DNA of 64,000 bases from assembly GCF_027853915.1 (NCBI RefSeq), contig NZ_JAQGLA010000027.1:1-64000 (forward strand), written 5' to 3'. The notes under the pieces were generated by a model. That model saw only the letters and a list, made by a program, of their open reading frames with translations. It made no database searches and was not told the origin of the DNA. A program made the translations under genes and the position numbers. Shown one piece after another: positions 52,549-60,367 of the stretch. Every line of letters starts with the position of its first letter. Positions within the stretch are counted from its first letter, which is position 1. The stretch is from Saccharopolyspora oryzae. Its GTDB lineage: Bacteria > Actinomycetota > Actinomycetes > Mycobacteriales > Pseudonocardiaceae.

Positions 52549-53676
52549 TCAGCACCGGCCCCACCCGCCGGTCGCCGTGGCCGCCAGCTCCTCGAAGCGG
52601 GTTCTGATCCAGTCGTGGACCGCCGTGGACACCGCCGTCGAGCCTGCTCTGTGCTCGAACCAGCGCCAGTCGCAGTTGACGTTGACCTCGAGGAACACCC
52701 AGTCGTCGCCGACGCCGAGCAGGTCGAAGCCCGCCACGTTCAGCCCCCAGTTCCGGCACAGCTCCAGCAGGCGCTCGGAGAGCTCGGCGGGGACCTCGAC
52801 CGGTTCGACCACCACCGATTCGGGGTCGACCCACAGCTGCGCCGGGTCCAGCTTCTGCACCTGGAAACCGATCGTGCGGTCGCCGACCACGAACACGCGC
52901 AGCTCGCGGTCCGAGTCGAGGTACTGCTGGACCAGCACCGGGGCCGGTTCGAGGGCTTCGCCGGAGCGGCGGATGTCCAGCGGCTGCGGGAACAGGCCGC
53001 GCAGCGCGCCCGGCTCGGGTTCGAGCAGGTGGTGGCCGGCCGTCTTGACGATGCAGCGCCCGCCGCCGGGCCGGCTCCGGCCGGGCATGGTGGTCACCGA
53101 GGTGCGGGGCACCCGCAGGCCGACCGCCGCCGCGTCCTGCAGCTGGGTCAGCCGGTCGAGGTGCTCGCTCACGCGCACCGAGTTCACCCGCTCCCAGTCG
53201 TTCCGGCAGGACAGCCAGTTGGCCACCGCCCGCCACTGCTCGCGGACGTAGGCGCCGTGCACCGTGGTCGGGTCGACCGGCACGGCATCGATGTCGAAGT
53301 GCCGCCGCCAGACCAGCACCGGGCGCAGCAACCAGCGGTGGAACTCGACCAGCGGGGTGTCGGCGTAGATGGTGAGCGGCAGGTCCAGGCAGCGGTCGGC
53401 GTCGATGCGCACCATGCGCACGTCGTGCTCGGCCAGCGCCAGGGAGAGCTCGTTCATCTCCATGTCGGAGGCGCGGGCGAGCACCAGCACGCACGGCACC
53501 GGGTCACCGGGATCGTCCTCCACCAGGTCCGCGGCGAACATCCGCTCCTGGAAGTCCAGCGGGGTGTCGGGGGCTCGGAAGAAGTAGTCCTGGCCCTGCA
53601 GCAGCATCGGCGTGGGGCGCAGGGACGGCTCGGAGACACCTCCGGTGCCGGCGGGCTGCCCCTCGGCCGATGCCAT
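52549..53676 (-). CDS. ATP-grasp ligase of the graspetide-synthetase (MvdD) type
   Basis: A 375 aa ATP-grasp protein. It shows the layout of MvdC/MvdD-type RiPP ligases: an N-terminal pre-ATP-grasp domain with VLVLARASDMEMNEL and PVLVWRRH (matching the family's xVWYRRP strand), then VNSVRVSEHLDRLTQLQDAA and GLRVPRTSVTT, and the ATP-binding half with QQYLDSDRELRVFVVGDR and the metal motif FLEVNVNCDWRW. These enzymes join acidic side chains to Thr/Ser or Lys of a precursor peptide. The start is ATG 53676, 2 bp after the stop of a 42-codon gene. Confidence 0.82.
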   Translation of the reverse strand: MASAEGQPAGTGGVSEPSLRPTPMLLQGQDYFFRAPDTPLDFQERMFAADLVEDDPGDPVPCVLVLARASDMEMNELSLALAEHDVRMVRIDADRCLDLPLTIYADTPLVEFHRWLLRPVLVWRRHFDIDAVPVDPTTVHGAYVREQWRAVANWLSCRNDWERVNSVRVSEHLDRLTQLQDAAAVGLRVPRTSVTTMPGRSRPGGGRCIVKTAGHHLLEPEPGALRGLFPQPLDIRRSGEALEPAPVLVQQYLDSDRELRVFVVGDRTIGFQVQKLDPAQLWVDPESVVVEPVEVPAELSERLLELCRNWGLNVAGFDLLGVGDDWVFLEVNVNCDWRWFEHRAGSTAVSTAVHDWIRTRFEELAATATGGWGRC

Positions 53677-53678
53677 CG

Positions 53679-53807
53679 TCAGTCGTCCTTCTTCCGGAAG
53701 ACCTTGGCCGCCTCGCGGTAGTCCGCCGCGAAATCGGCGAGCGGACCCTTCTCGACCGCGCCGCTGCGCAACAAGGCAGCCAGTTCCTTCAGCGTCAAGG
53801 GATTCAC
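53679..53807 (-). CDS. 42-aa peptide encoded directly before the ATP-grasp ligase
   Basis: Short open frame starting at GTG 53807 after GGGGGAAGG and ending 2 bp before the ATP-grasp start. The product begins MNPLTLKELAALLRSG and ends VFRKKDD. It is amphipathic and likely helical, with nine acidic residues and a few Thr, Ser and Lys, and has no cysteine. Its tight coupling to a graspetide-type ligase makes it a candidate precursor or leader partner. It lacks an obvious repeated Thr/Glu core, so it could instead be a small accessory protein. A TTGACA box lies about 70 bp upstream (53877-53882). Confidence 0.6.
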   Translation of the reverse strand: MNPLTLKELAALLRSGAVEKGPLADFAADYREAAKVFRKKDD

Positions 53808-53933
53808 CCCTTCCCCCGCACGACTTACCCGTTCAGGCGAACATCGAGGAACAGTCTTCGATTACTCGCTACGGACTGTCAAGGGTATCTGATCATCAAT
53901 TAGCCCGCACGGAGCAGAACCTCGACGCAAGAA

Positions 53934-53960
53934 AGCCGCGTGCCAGTGCGACACGCGGCT
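53934..53960 (-). terminator. Terminator of the ndh gene
   Basis: Stem AGCCGCGTG/CACGCGGCT with a 9-nt loop. It is located 28 bp after the ndh stop on the minus strand. Confidence 0.8.
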
Positions 53961-53987
53961 TCGTCGCCTCTACCCCGACCGTACAGA

Positions 53988-55310
53988 TCAGCTCTCCGCG
54001 GCGCGCTCGAACGCGGCCCGCGGGTTCTGGATCTGGCCCAGGGACACGACTTCCCGCTTGAACAGGAAGGCCAGCGTCCAGTCGATGATGATGCGCAGCT
54101 TGCGGTTGAAGGTGGGCATGCGGCTCACGTGGTACGAGCGGTGCATGAACCACGCCACGAAGCCCTTGGCCTTGAAGCCGTAGACGTCGGCGACGCCCTT
54201 GTACAGCCCCATGCCGGCGACCGAACCGGCGTAGGCGTGCCGGTACTCCTTGGTCTGCTTCCCGCGCAGCGACGACAGCACGTTCTTGGCGAGCTGGTTG
54301 GCCTGCCGGACCGCGTGCTGAGCCGACGGCGCGCAGGTCGCACCGGGGTTCTCGTCGGTCTTGGACAGGTCCGGCACCGCGGCGCAGTCACCGGCGGCCC
54401 ACACACCCGGCAGGCCCTCGACCTGCAGGTGCGTGCTGGCCTTGACCCGGCCGCGCTCGTCGAGCGGCAGGTCGCTGTTCTTCAGCACCGGGTTGGCCTT
54501 GACACCCGCGTTCCACACCAGGGTGTCGGTGTCGAACTCCGTGCCGTCGGACAGGACCGCGTGACCGCCCTCGACCGACTTCAGGAAGGTGTTCAGGTAG
54601 ACCTTGATGCCGCGCTCTTCCAGCGCGTTGACGACGTAGACGCCCATCTTCTCGCTGACCTCGGGCATCACCCGGCCAGCGGCTTCGACGAGCACCCAGG
54701 ACATGTCGTCGGGCTTGATGTTGTTGTAGTAGCGGGTCGCGAAGCGGGCCATGTCCTCCAGCTCCGCCAGCGCCTCGACGCCCGCGAACCCGCCACCGAC
54801 GAAGGTGAAGGTGAGCAGCCGCTTGCGCAGCTCCTCGTCGTCGGTGTTCGCGGCGGCGTCCATCTTGCCCAGCACGTGGTTGCGCAGGTAGGTCGCTTCG
54901 CCAACGGTCTTGAGCCCGATGCCCTCCTCGGCGAGGCCGGGGATCGGCAGCAACCGGGAGACCGAGCCCAGCGCCACGACGAGCACGTCGTAGGCGATCT
55001 GCTCGGAACCCGTCTGCGGGTTGTCGACCGTGACGACCTTCTGGTCGTGGTTGATCTCGGTGACAGCGGCGGTGACAACGTGGCACCGCTTCAACACTCG
55101 TCGCAGTGGCGCTACCACGTGGCGGGGCTCAACGTTGCCCGCGGCCGCTTCCGGGAGGAAGGGCTGGTAGGTCATGTGCGGCTGAGGATCGACGACCGTC
55201 ACGGAGGCTTCCCGGCGCCCCAGCTTCTTCTGCAGCTGAAGTGCCGTGTACATGCCGACGTAACCGCCGCCGAGGATGAGAATCCGCGTGGGATCGGATT
55301 TACCAGCCAT
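53988..55310 (-). CDS. ndh: Type II NADH dehydrogenase (NDH-2)
   Basis: A 440 aa FAD enzyme of the inner membrane surface that passes electrons from NADH to menaquinone without pumping protons. The FAD dinucleotide fold starts ILILGGGYVGMYTA (about residues 10-23), the NADH fold is FTFVGGGFAGVEALAEL (about 170-186), and the late FAD motif is GVWAAGDCAAVPD (about 305-317). The C-terminal amphipathic region (about 380-425) gives membrane attachment. The start is ATG 55310. The 387 bp in front should hold its promoter. Confidence 0.94.
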   Translation of the reverse strand: MAGKSDPTRILILGGGYVGMYTALQLQKKLGRREASVTVVDPQPHMTYQPFLPEAAAGNVEPRHVVAPLRRVLKRCHVVTAAVTEINHDQKVVTVDNPQTGSEQIAYDVLVVALGSVSRLLPIPGLAEEGIGLKTVGEATYLRNHVLGKMDAAANTDDEELRKRLLTFTFVGGGFAGVEALAELEDMARFATRYYNNIKPDDMSWVLVEAAGRVMPEVSEKMGVYVVNALEERGIKVYLNTFLKSVEGGHAVLSDGTEFDTDTLVWNAGVKANPVLKNSDLPLDERGRVKASTHLQVEGLPGVWAAGDCAAVPDLSKTDENPGATCAPSAQHAVRQANQLAKNVLSSLRGKQTKEYRHAYAGSVAGMGLYKGVADVYGFKAKGFVAWFMHRSYHVSRMPTFNRKLRIIIDWTLAFLFKREVVSLGQIQNPRAAFERAAES

Positions 55311-55697
55311 GGTTCACATGGTCGCACCACGTACCGTGTTCGCGCTGCGCCGACCCCCCTTAATGTGACGCCAGTCGCGAGTGGTCTCGATCACGATCAA
55401 CGCGGCGTGCACGGGAGAACGCGCTGTGTACGCACCCCGGAGGGGTGGTGTGCGGTGGTGTCGCGATGACGCCACCGAGGTGTCATGAGGGCTGGTTCTG
55501 GCCACCCTACCGAATCTTGTGCGGCGATGCCCGAACCCGATCACTACCTGTCCGTTTTCCCCAAATTCGTTCACGCGACGTTCACCTCGACCTGCCTACC
55601 GGATCAGGACCATTCCCCAGCAACCAATTCGCGCAACTACCCGTCACCACCTGGACCGAACCCCGGTTCAGCCGATGATTCGGCGATCGCGGATCCG
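55311..55697. other. Intergenic gap of 387 bp without a recognised feature
   Basis: Lies between the ndh start and the end of the PIN-domain toxin gene. Open frames here lack ribosome sites and coding-type codon bias. I see no repeat, tRNA or strong hairpin. It presumably carries the ndh promoter and the vapC 3-prime end. Confidence 0.55.
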
Positions 55698-56132
55698 TTA
55701 GACGTGGCGGACCACTACTCGTTCGCGCTTTGGTCGTTCCGGCTCGTCGACGAGTTGGTTGAGGTCGTCCGGGTCGCTGGTCAGCAGGACCACCGGGCGC
55801 GCGAGATCCAGAGCCGTCGCCGCGACGACCGCGTCGATCGCGCAGCGGTGACCGGACAAGCCCGTCGCACCGAGGATTTCTCCAGCTGTGCGGGCGATTT
55901 CGGCCGATACCGGAACTACGACGACACGCGAGAGCACTCGATGCACCAAGGCGTCCCGAGCTCCGCCGCGAAGCACTTCCGCCAGGGTTATCGCGCTGAC
56001 GACGACTCTGGCCCGCCGCGTCCGCGCGATCTCCAGGTACGAACGGGCTCGCGCATCTCCGCTCGCAAGCTTGGCCACCCCCTCGCTGTCCAGGACCAGC
56101 GTTCCGCCGGCCGCTACTCGGCGTCCGGCCAT
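55698..56132 (-). CDS. vapC: VapC-type PIN-domain toxin
   Basis: A 144 aa predicted ribonuclease toxin. The four acidic residues of the PIN active site are visible: Asp in LVLDSEGVAKL (about residue 15), Glu in ITLAEVLRG (about 52), Asp in CAIDAVVAATA (about 99) and Asp in LLTSDPDDLNQL (about 119). ATG 56132 overlaps the upstream antitoxin gene by 19 bp, the usual type II arrangement. The active site looks intact. Confidence 0.88.
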   Translation of the reverse strand: MAGRRVAAGGTLVLDSEGVAKLASGDARARSYLEIARTRRARVVVSAITLAEVLRGGARDALVHRVLSRVVVVPVSAEIARTAGEILGATGLSGHRCAIDAVVAATALDLARPVVLLTSDPDDLNQLVDEPERPKRERVVVRHV

Positions 56133-56494
56133 GCCGTCCGCGCCTCCGCCAGCAGCTCTTCCGGAAGCTCACCGTGCTCCGCGTCGAGCAGACCCGACAG
56201 CTCGGCCAGCAGGTCCAGTTCGAGCTGCTTGGCCACCGCATCGGTCACGTACTGGCTGAACTCGCCCCGCCCCACCCTGCGTTGAACCGCAGCGGTCAAG
56301 TCCTCGGGCATCGAAACGCTGACCTTCCGCGCACGCCCCAGCGACCGCGCGTTGCCCGACGAGCCCGCTTCCACGGCATCGTCCCGCGCGGGCTCGTCGA
56401 GTTCGCGGTACTGGCTCAGCAGCAGAGCCAACCGCTCGGTGAAGTCCCTCCCCCGCTCATGGCTGCCCGCGGGCTCGTTCGGCAACGCGCTCAT
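56114..56494 (-). CDS. vapB: VapB-type antitoxin, ribbon-helix-helix
   Basis: A 126 aa protein. The ribbon-helix-helix segment is KVSVSMPEDLTAAVQRRVGRGEFSQYVTDAV (about residues 57-87), and the acidic C-terminus (LDAEHGELPEELLAEA) is suited to bind the toxin. The N-terminal 55 residues are an extension rarely seen in short VapB proteins and are charged and probably helical. ATG 56494 leads the operon, which it should repress together with VapC. Confidence 0.82.
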   Translation of the reverse strand: MSALPNEPAGSHERGRDFTERLALLLSQYRELDEPARDDAVEAGSSGNARSLGRARKVSVSMPEDLTAAVQRRVGRGEFSQYVTDAVAKQLELDLLAELSGLLDAEHGELPEELLAEARTAWPDAE

Positions 56495-56588
56495 GACGAA
56501 GATGCTACCGGCGGTGGTAACTTCACCGCTACCTGCGAAGACGCTGGCGAGCGAAGTTCACTCCAGCGTGTTCTCGAACCCGTGGGAT

Positions 56589-57179
56589 TCAGTCCCGGGA
56601 CGCGTCCTCGGCGACTCGTTCCAGGCGGGCGCGGTAGTCCTCCCACCACGCCTGGTCGGCATCCGGCATGTTGTCGTTGCCGTCGACCAGCCCGACCTGG
56701 CCGTCGATGAGCTCCCGGACGATGTCGGCGTGGCCGGTGTGGCGGTCGGTCTCGGCGATCACGTGCACCAGGATCCGGTGCAGCGTCACCTCGTTCCGAT
56801 CGCTGTACCACCACGGCACCCGGCCCGGCGCGTCCAGCTCCAGGGCGTCGATCGTGGCGTCCGAGTGCGCCCAAGCCCGGCGGTAGAAGTCGACGACCCA
56901 CTCGCGCGACTCGTCGGCGGTGGCCCACATGTCCGCGTTGCGCTCGGCGTCCGGCCCCAACCAGGGAAGCGGCTCCGGGAACGGCCGGTCGAACACGACG
57001 CCGAAGTACCCGGCCTCCATGCTCGCGACGTGCTTGACCAGCCCCAGCAGGTTGGTGCCCGTCGGCGTCAGCGGGCGGCGGACGTCGTACTCGGAGAGCC
57101 CGTCGAGCTTCCACAGCAGCGCTTCGCGAGCGGACTTCAGGTACAGCTTCAGATCAGCCTTCGGATCAGATCCCGTCAT
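56589..57179 (-). CDS. DinB-family protein (DUF664)
   Basis: A 196 aa four-helix-bundle protein of the DinB/DUF664 group. The metal-ligand histidines are in GLVKHVASMEAGYFG (about residue 50) and AETDRHTGHADIVRELIDGQVG (about 145-166, HxxxH-like). Members are metal-dependent and often mycothiol-linked transferases. ATG 57179 has GGGAGG 9 nt upstream; eight further in-frame codons are not conserved. It is separated by 67 bp from the HxlR gene, which lies upstream on the same strand. Confidence 0.88.
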   Translation of the reverse strand: MTGSDPKADLKLYLKSAREALLWKLDGLSEYDVRRPLTPTGTNLLGLVKHVASMEAGYFGVVFDRPFPEPLPWLGPDAERNADMWATADESREWVVDFYRRAWAHSDATIDALELDAPGRVPWWYSDRNEVTLHRILVHVIAETDRHTGHADIVRELIDGQVGLVDGNDNMPDADQAWWEDYRARLERVAEDASRD

Positions 57180-57246
57180 ACCGCGAAACCTCCCACGCAG
57201 CACCGACGTTCACCACCGATTTGCGCGGGCTGCGGAGGATGCCCGG

Positions 57247-57630
57247 TCAGCCAGCGGTTTTCGCGTCGTAGGCCCTGCGGGCCTCCGCGATCGTGGTGCG
57301 GTGGCGTTCGGCCCAGGCCGTCAGGCCGGCCAGCGACTCGTGCAGTTCGCGCGCGACGTCGGTGAGCTCGTACTCGACCTTCGGCGGCACCGTCGGGTAG
57401 ACGGTGCGGATCAGCAGCCCGTCGCGTTCGAGGTTGCGCAGGGTCAGGGTCAGCATGCGCCGGCTGATGCCTTCGACGGTCCGCTCCAGCTCGGTGAACC
57501 GGATCGGACCGGCCGCCGCGGCGACCAGCACACCGATGGCCCACTTGCCGCTCACCCGGTCCACGACCTCGGCCAGCGCGCAGGCGTGCTCGCTGAACTG
57601 GTCGGACACATCGGTGTTCCTCCGGGACAT
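57247..57630 (-). CDS. HxlR-family transcriptional regulator
   Basis: A 127 aa winged-helix protein of the HxlR/YodB group. The signature runs from CALAEVVDRVSGKWAIGVLVA through FTELERTVEGISRRMLTLTLRNLERDGLL to VEYELTDVARELHESLAGL. These regulators often sense electrophiles or oxidants through an N-terminal cysteine, and Cys12 is in that place here. It is divergent from the MFS gene at 57715, so it very probably controls that exporter through the 84 bp spacer. Confidence 0.9.
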   Translation of the reverse strand: MSRRNTDVSDQFSEHACALAEVVDRVSGKWAIGVLVAAAAGPIRFTELERTVEGISRRMLTLTLRNLERDGLLIRTVYPTVPPKVEYELTDVARELHESLAGLTAWAERHRTTIAEARRAYDAKTAG

Positions 57631-57714
57631 GAAAGTGCCTCCTTCCAGGTCAGCCCAGGATCACAGAACATCACCCCTGTAACAAATCGTGCACCAAGAG
57701 CAGAGGGGAAGTCC

Positions 57715-59112
57715 GTGTCCACCACGCACCACGACCTGCGGGAGCCGACCAGCCGCAAGCACCGCCCTCGCGCGGTCCTGGCGTTGCTGGCGCTGGCCCA
57801 GCTGGTCGTCGCCGTCGACTTCGACATCGTCTTCGTCGCTCTGCCGGAGATCGGGCGCGAACTGGCCTTCAGCCCCCAATCGCTCCAGTGGGTGGTCAGC
57901 GCTTACACCGTCGCGCTGGGCGGCTTCCTGCTGGCGGGCGGCCGCGCGGCGGACCGGCTGGGCGCGCGGCGCGTTTTCCTCGTCGGCGCAGTGCTTTTCG
58001 GCATCTCTTCACTGTTCGGCGGCCTGGCCGCGGGACCGGAGATGCTCGTCGCCGCTCGCGCCGTCCAGGGCCTGGGTGCCGCGCTGCTGATCCCGTCCAC
58101 GCTCAAGCTGATCAACACCAACTTCGCGGAGGGACCGGCGCGCACGAACGCGCTCGCGGTGTGGGGCATCGCCGGGAGTTCCGGCGCTGCGCTCGGCGCG
58201 CTCGGCGGTGGCGTGCTGACCGGATTCCTCGGCTGGGAATGGGTTCTGTTCGTCAACGTCCCGTTCACGATCCTCGCCACGATCGCCGGATTCACCCTGC
58301 TGCCCGCGGATCGCAAGCGCGTCGGGCCGGACTTCCGCGACTTCGACCTGCCGGGGGCGGCGCTGGCGACCGCCGGTTCGACGTCGGTGGTGTTCGGACT
58401 GGTCAACGGCCCTGAGATCGGGTGGGCGACCTTCCGTGCGGCAGGCTGCTTGATCCTCGGCGCGGGGCTGCTCGTGGCGTTCTTCGCGCTCGAGCGACGC
58501 TCGCGCAACGCGCTCGTCCCGCTGCAGATGTTCCGGAACCGGAACCTCGCGGTGGCGGTCGCCGTGGTCTTCGCGTTCATGAGCGCGATCGCCACCCAGT
58601 ACTACGTCTTCACCACCTACCTGCAGGAAGTCCTCGGCTACGGCGCGCTGACCACCGGGCTCGGCTTCCTGCCGATGAGCGTGCTGAGCATGATCGGCTC
58701 CGGCGTGCTGTTCCCCCGCCTGTTGAAGCGCTGGGGATTGCGGGTCGCGCTGTTCACCGGAATGGCGGGATTCGGCGTGGCCATGGGGATCTTCGCGGCG
58801 TGCCTGACCCCCGACGGCTCGTACTGGGCGGTCTTCCCCGGCGTGATCGCCTGGGCGCTGTTCGCGGGCATCGGATTCCCGCCGATCTTCCTGGCCGCAT
58901 CCACCGGCACGAACGCCGAGCAGCAAGGGGTCGCCGCCGCGCTGACCTCGACGTCGCAGTACATCGGCGGTGCTGTCGGCCTTGCAGTCCTGGTCGGGAT
59001 CGCCAACACCATCGGCGGCGCCCACGGCTTGCAGACCGCCGGCTGGATCGGCGCGGCGGCGATGGTCGCGACCGCGTTCCTCACCCTCGCCATCCCGCGT
59101 GGTCCGCGTTGA
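57715..59112 (+). CDS. MFS drug exporter, DHA2 (14-helix) type
   Basis: A 465 aa antiporter of the EmrB/QacA type. The first helix ends in VVAVDFDIVFVALPEIG (motif D1-like), motif A is GGRAADRLGARRVFL, and motif C is visible in GIAGSSGAALGALGGGVLTGFLGWEWVLFVNVP, a strong DHA2 marker. GTG 57715 after GAGGGGA is the only plausible start; upstream in-frame codons lie inside the divergent HxlR gene. It is the likely target of HxlR. Drug range unknown. Confidence 0.92.
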   Translation: MSTTHHDLREPTSRKHRPRAVLALLALAQLVVAVDFDIVFVALPEIGRELAFSPQSLQWVVSAYTVALGGFLLAGGRAADRLGARRVFLVGAVLFGISSLFGGLAAGPEMLVAARAVQGLGAALLIPSTLKLINTNFAEGPARTNALAVWGIAGSSGAALGALGGGVLTGFLGWEWVLFVNVPFTILATIAGFTLLPADRKRVGPDFRDFDLPGAALATAGSTSVVFGLVNGPEIGWATFRAAGCLILGAGLLVAFFALERRSRNALVPLQMFRNRNLAVAVAVVFAFMSAIATQYYVFTTYLQEVLGYGALTTGLGFLPMSVLSMIGSGVLFPRLLKRWGLRVALFTGMAGFGVAMGIFAACLTPDGSYWAVFPGVIAWALFAGIGFPPIFLAASTGTNAEQQGVAAALTSTSQYIGGAVGLAVLVGIANTIGGAHGLQTAGWIGAAAMVATAFLTLAIPRGPR

Positions 59113-59115
59113 CAT

Positions 59116-59158
59116 GCAGCCGGTTGGCTGCCTATCTTTTAGGCAGCCAGCCGGCTGC
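59116..59158 (+). promoter_or_regulatory. Tandem ArsR operators flanking the promoter -10 region
   Basis: Two palindromes GCAGCC-N4-GGCTGC (59116-59131 and 59143-59158) are centred 27 bp apart and flank TATCTTTTA, a likely -10 element. Together they also form a 21-bp hairpin with a TTTT tail, so the same sequence may end the MFS transcript. The ArsR start codon is 17 bp downstream. Confidence 0.78.
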
Positions 59159-59175
59159 ATTTTTGACGGGGAGCG

Positions 59176-59961
59176 ATGGACGAAGTCTTCAAGGCCCTGG
59201 CCGACCCGAACCGGCGTCGACTGCTGGACAGCCTCAACACCCGGAACGGGCAAGCGCTGCGCGAACTGTGCGCGGGGCTGAACATGACCCGGCAGTCGGT
59301 CAGCAAGCACCTGGCGGTGCTCGAGGAGGCGGGCCTGGTCACGACGGTTCGCCGCGGCCGCGAGAAGTTGCACTACCTGAACGCCGCACCGATCAACGCG
59401 ATCGCCGACCGCTGGATGCACCAGTACGACCGGCAGCGCGCCGAGGCGCTGTCCGATCTCAAACGAGCATTGGAGTCAGCACCGATGAGCGGAAACGCCT
59501 TCGTCTACACGACTTTCATCCGAACCACGCCGGAACAGCTGTGGCAGGCCCTCACCGATCCGGCGTTCACCCGCCGCTACTGGGGAGTCGCCTTCGAAAC
59601 CGACTGGCGCCCGGGATCCCCCGTGGTCTGGGAGGAGAACGGCCAGCGCACCACCGACCCGGAGCAGGTCGTGCTGGAATCCGAGCCGCACCGCCGGCTC
59701 TCCTACACCTGGCACACGCCGACCCCGGAGTGGGCGGCGGCCGTGGGCATCGACGACGACCTCCGCGCCACGCTCGCCGCCGAGTCCCGGTCGAAGGTCA
59801 CGTTCGAGCTCGAACCGCACGGCGAGACGGTCAAGCTCACCGTCACCCACGACGACTTCCCGGACGGCAGCACGATGCGCCAGATGGTCGGCAACGGCTG
59901 GCCCCACCTGCTCTCCAACCTGAAAACCCTCCTGGAAACAGGCGAAACCCTGCCCGCCTGA
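59176..59961 (+). CDS. ArsR regulator fused to SRPBCC (AHSA1-type) domain
   Basis: A 261 aa two-domain protein. The N-terminal ArsR winged helix (about residues 1-90) contains ALADPNRRRLLDSL and MTRQSVSKHLAVLEEAGLV. The C-terminal SRPBCC/AHSA1 fold (about 105-255) contains FIRTTPEQLWQALTDPAFTRRYWG. The two are usually separate coupled genes, so this is a fusion that may sense a hydrophobic ligand directly. No metal-binding cysteine pair is present. The start is ATG 59176 after GGGGAG, and autoregulation through 59116-59158 is likely. Confidence 0.9.
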   Translation: MDEVFKALADPNRRRLLDSLNTRNGQALRELCAGLNMTRQSVSKHLAVLEEAGLVTTVRRGREKLHYLNAAPINAIADRWMHQYDRQRAEALSDLKRALESAPMSGNAFVYTTFIRTTPEQLWQALTDPAFTRRYWGVAFETDWRPGSPVVWEENGQRTTDPEQVVLESEPHRRLSYTWHTPTPEWAAAVGIDDDLRATLAAESRSKVTFELEPHGETVKLTVTHDDFPDGSTMRQMVGNGWPHLLSNLKTLLETGETLPA

Positions 59962-60070
59962 CCCACGTCGACGACCACGCACACAGATCACCCTCCGCGG
60001 CACCCCAGGCGCGGGCGAACCGCTCGCTCCCTCGCCGTGCGAGCACCAGGCCGTCCGCCGCCGGTGGGAG

Positions 60071-60273
60071 TTCCGCAAATTCAATGGAAATCGGACCTCC
60101 GATTTCCATTGAATTTGCGGAAGTTCTCCACAGGCAGGACGACTTGTCCACAGGTGTCGGCGTGTCGGGGTCCGGAGGTCCCGACACGCCGGGGTCCCGA
60201 CACGCCCGGGTGTGCAGTTTCAATTGAAACTGTAAAACCCAGGCACGGCGGATCACAGTTTCAATTGAAACTG
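60071..60273. repeat. Composite intergenic repeat, copy 3 (most complete)
   Basis: A perfect inverted repeat with 25-bp arms and a CC centre (60071-60122), TTCTCCACA (60124-60132), TTGTCCACA (60144-60152), hairpin GGCGTGTCGGG/CCCGACACGCC (60159-60190), and a pair of CAGTTTCAATTGAAACTG palindromes (60215-60232 and 60256-60273) with the 23-nt linker TAAAACCCAGGCACGGCGGA... This copy joins the long and the paired forms of the family. Further GTGTCGG/CCGACA units follow to 60360. It fills the gap between two convergent genes. Confidence 0.92.
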
Positions 60274-60367
60274 CGGTGAGGTGTCGGCGCGCCCGAGTCC
60301 CGACATGCCGATGGGACGGACGGGGACGGGCGTGTCGGGATGTTGATTTGAAGGCGTGTCGCGGGGT

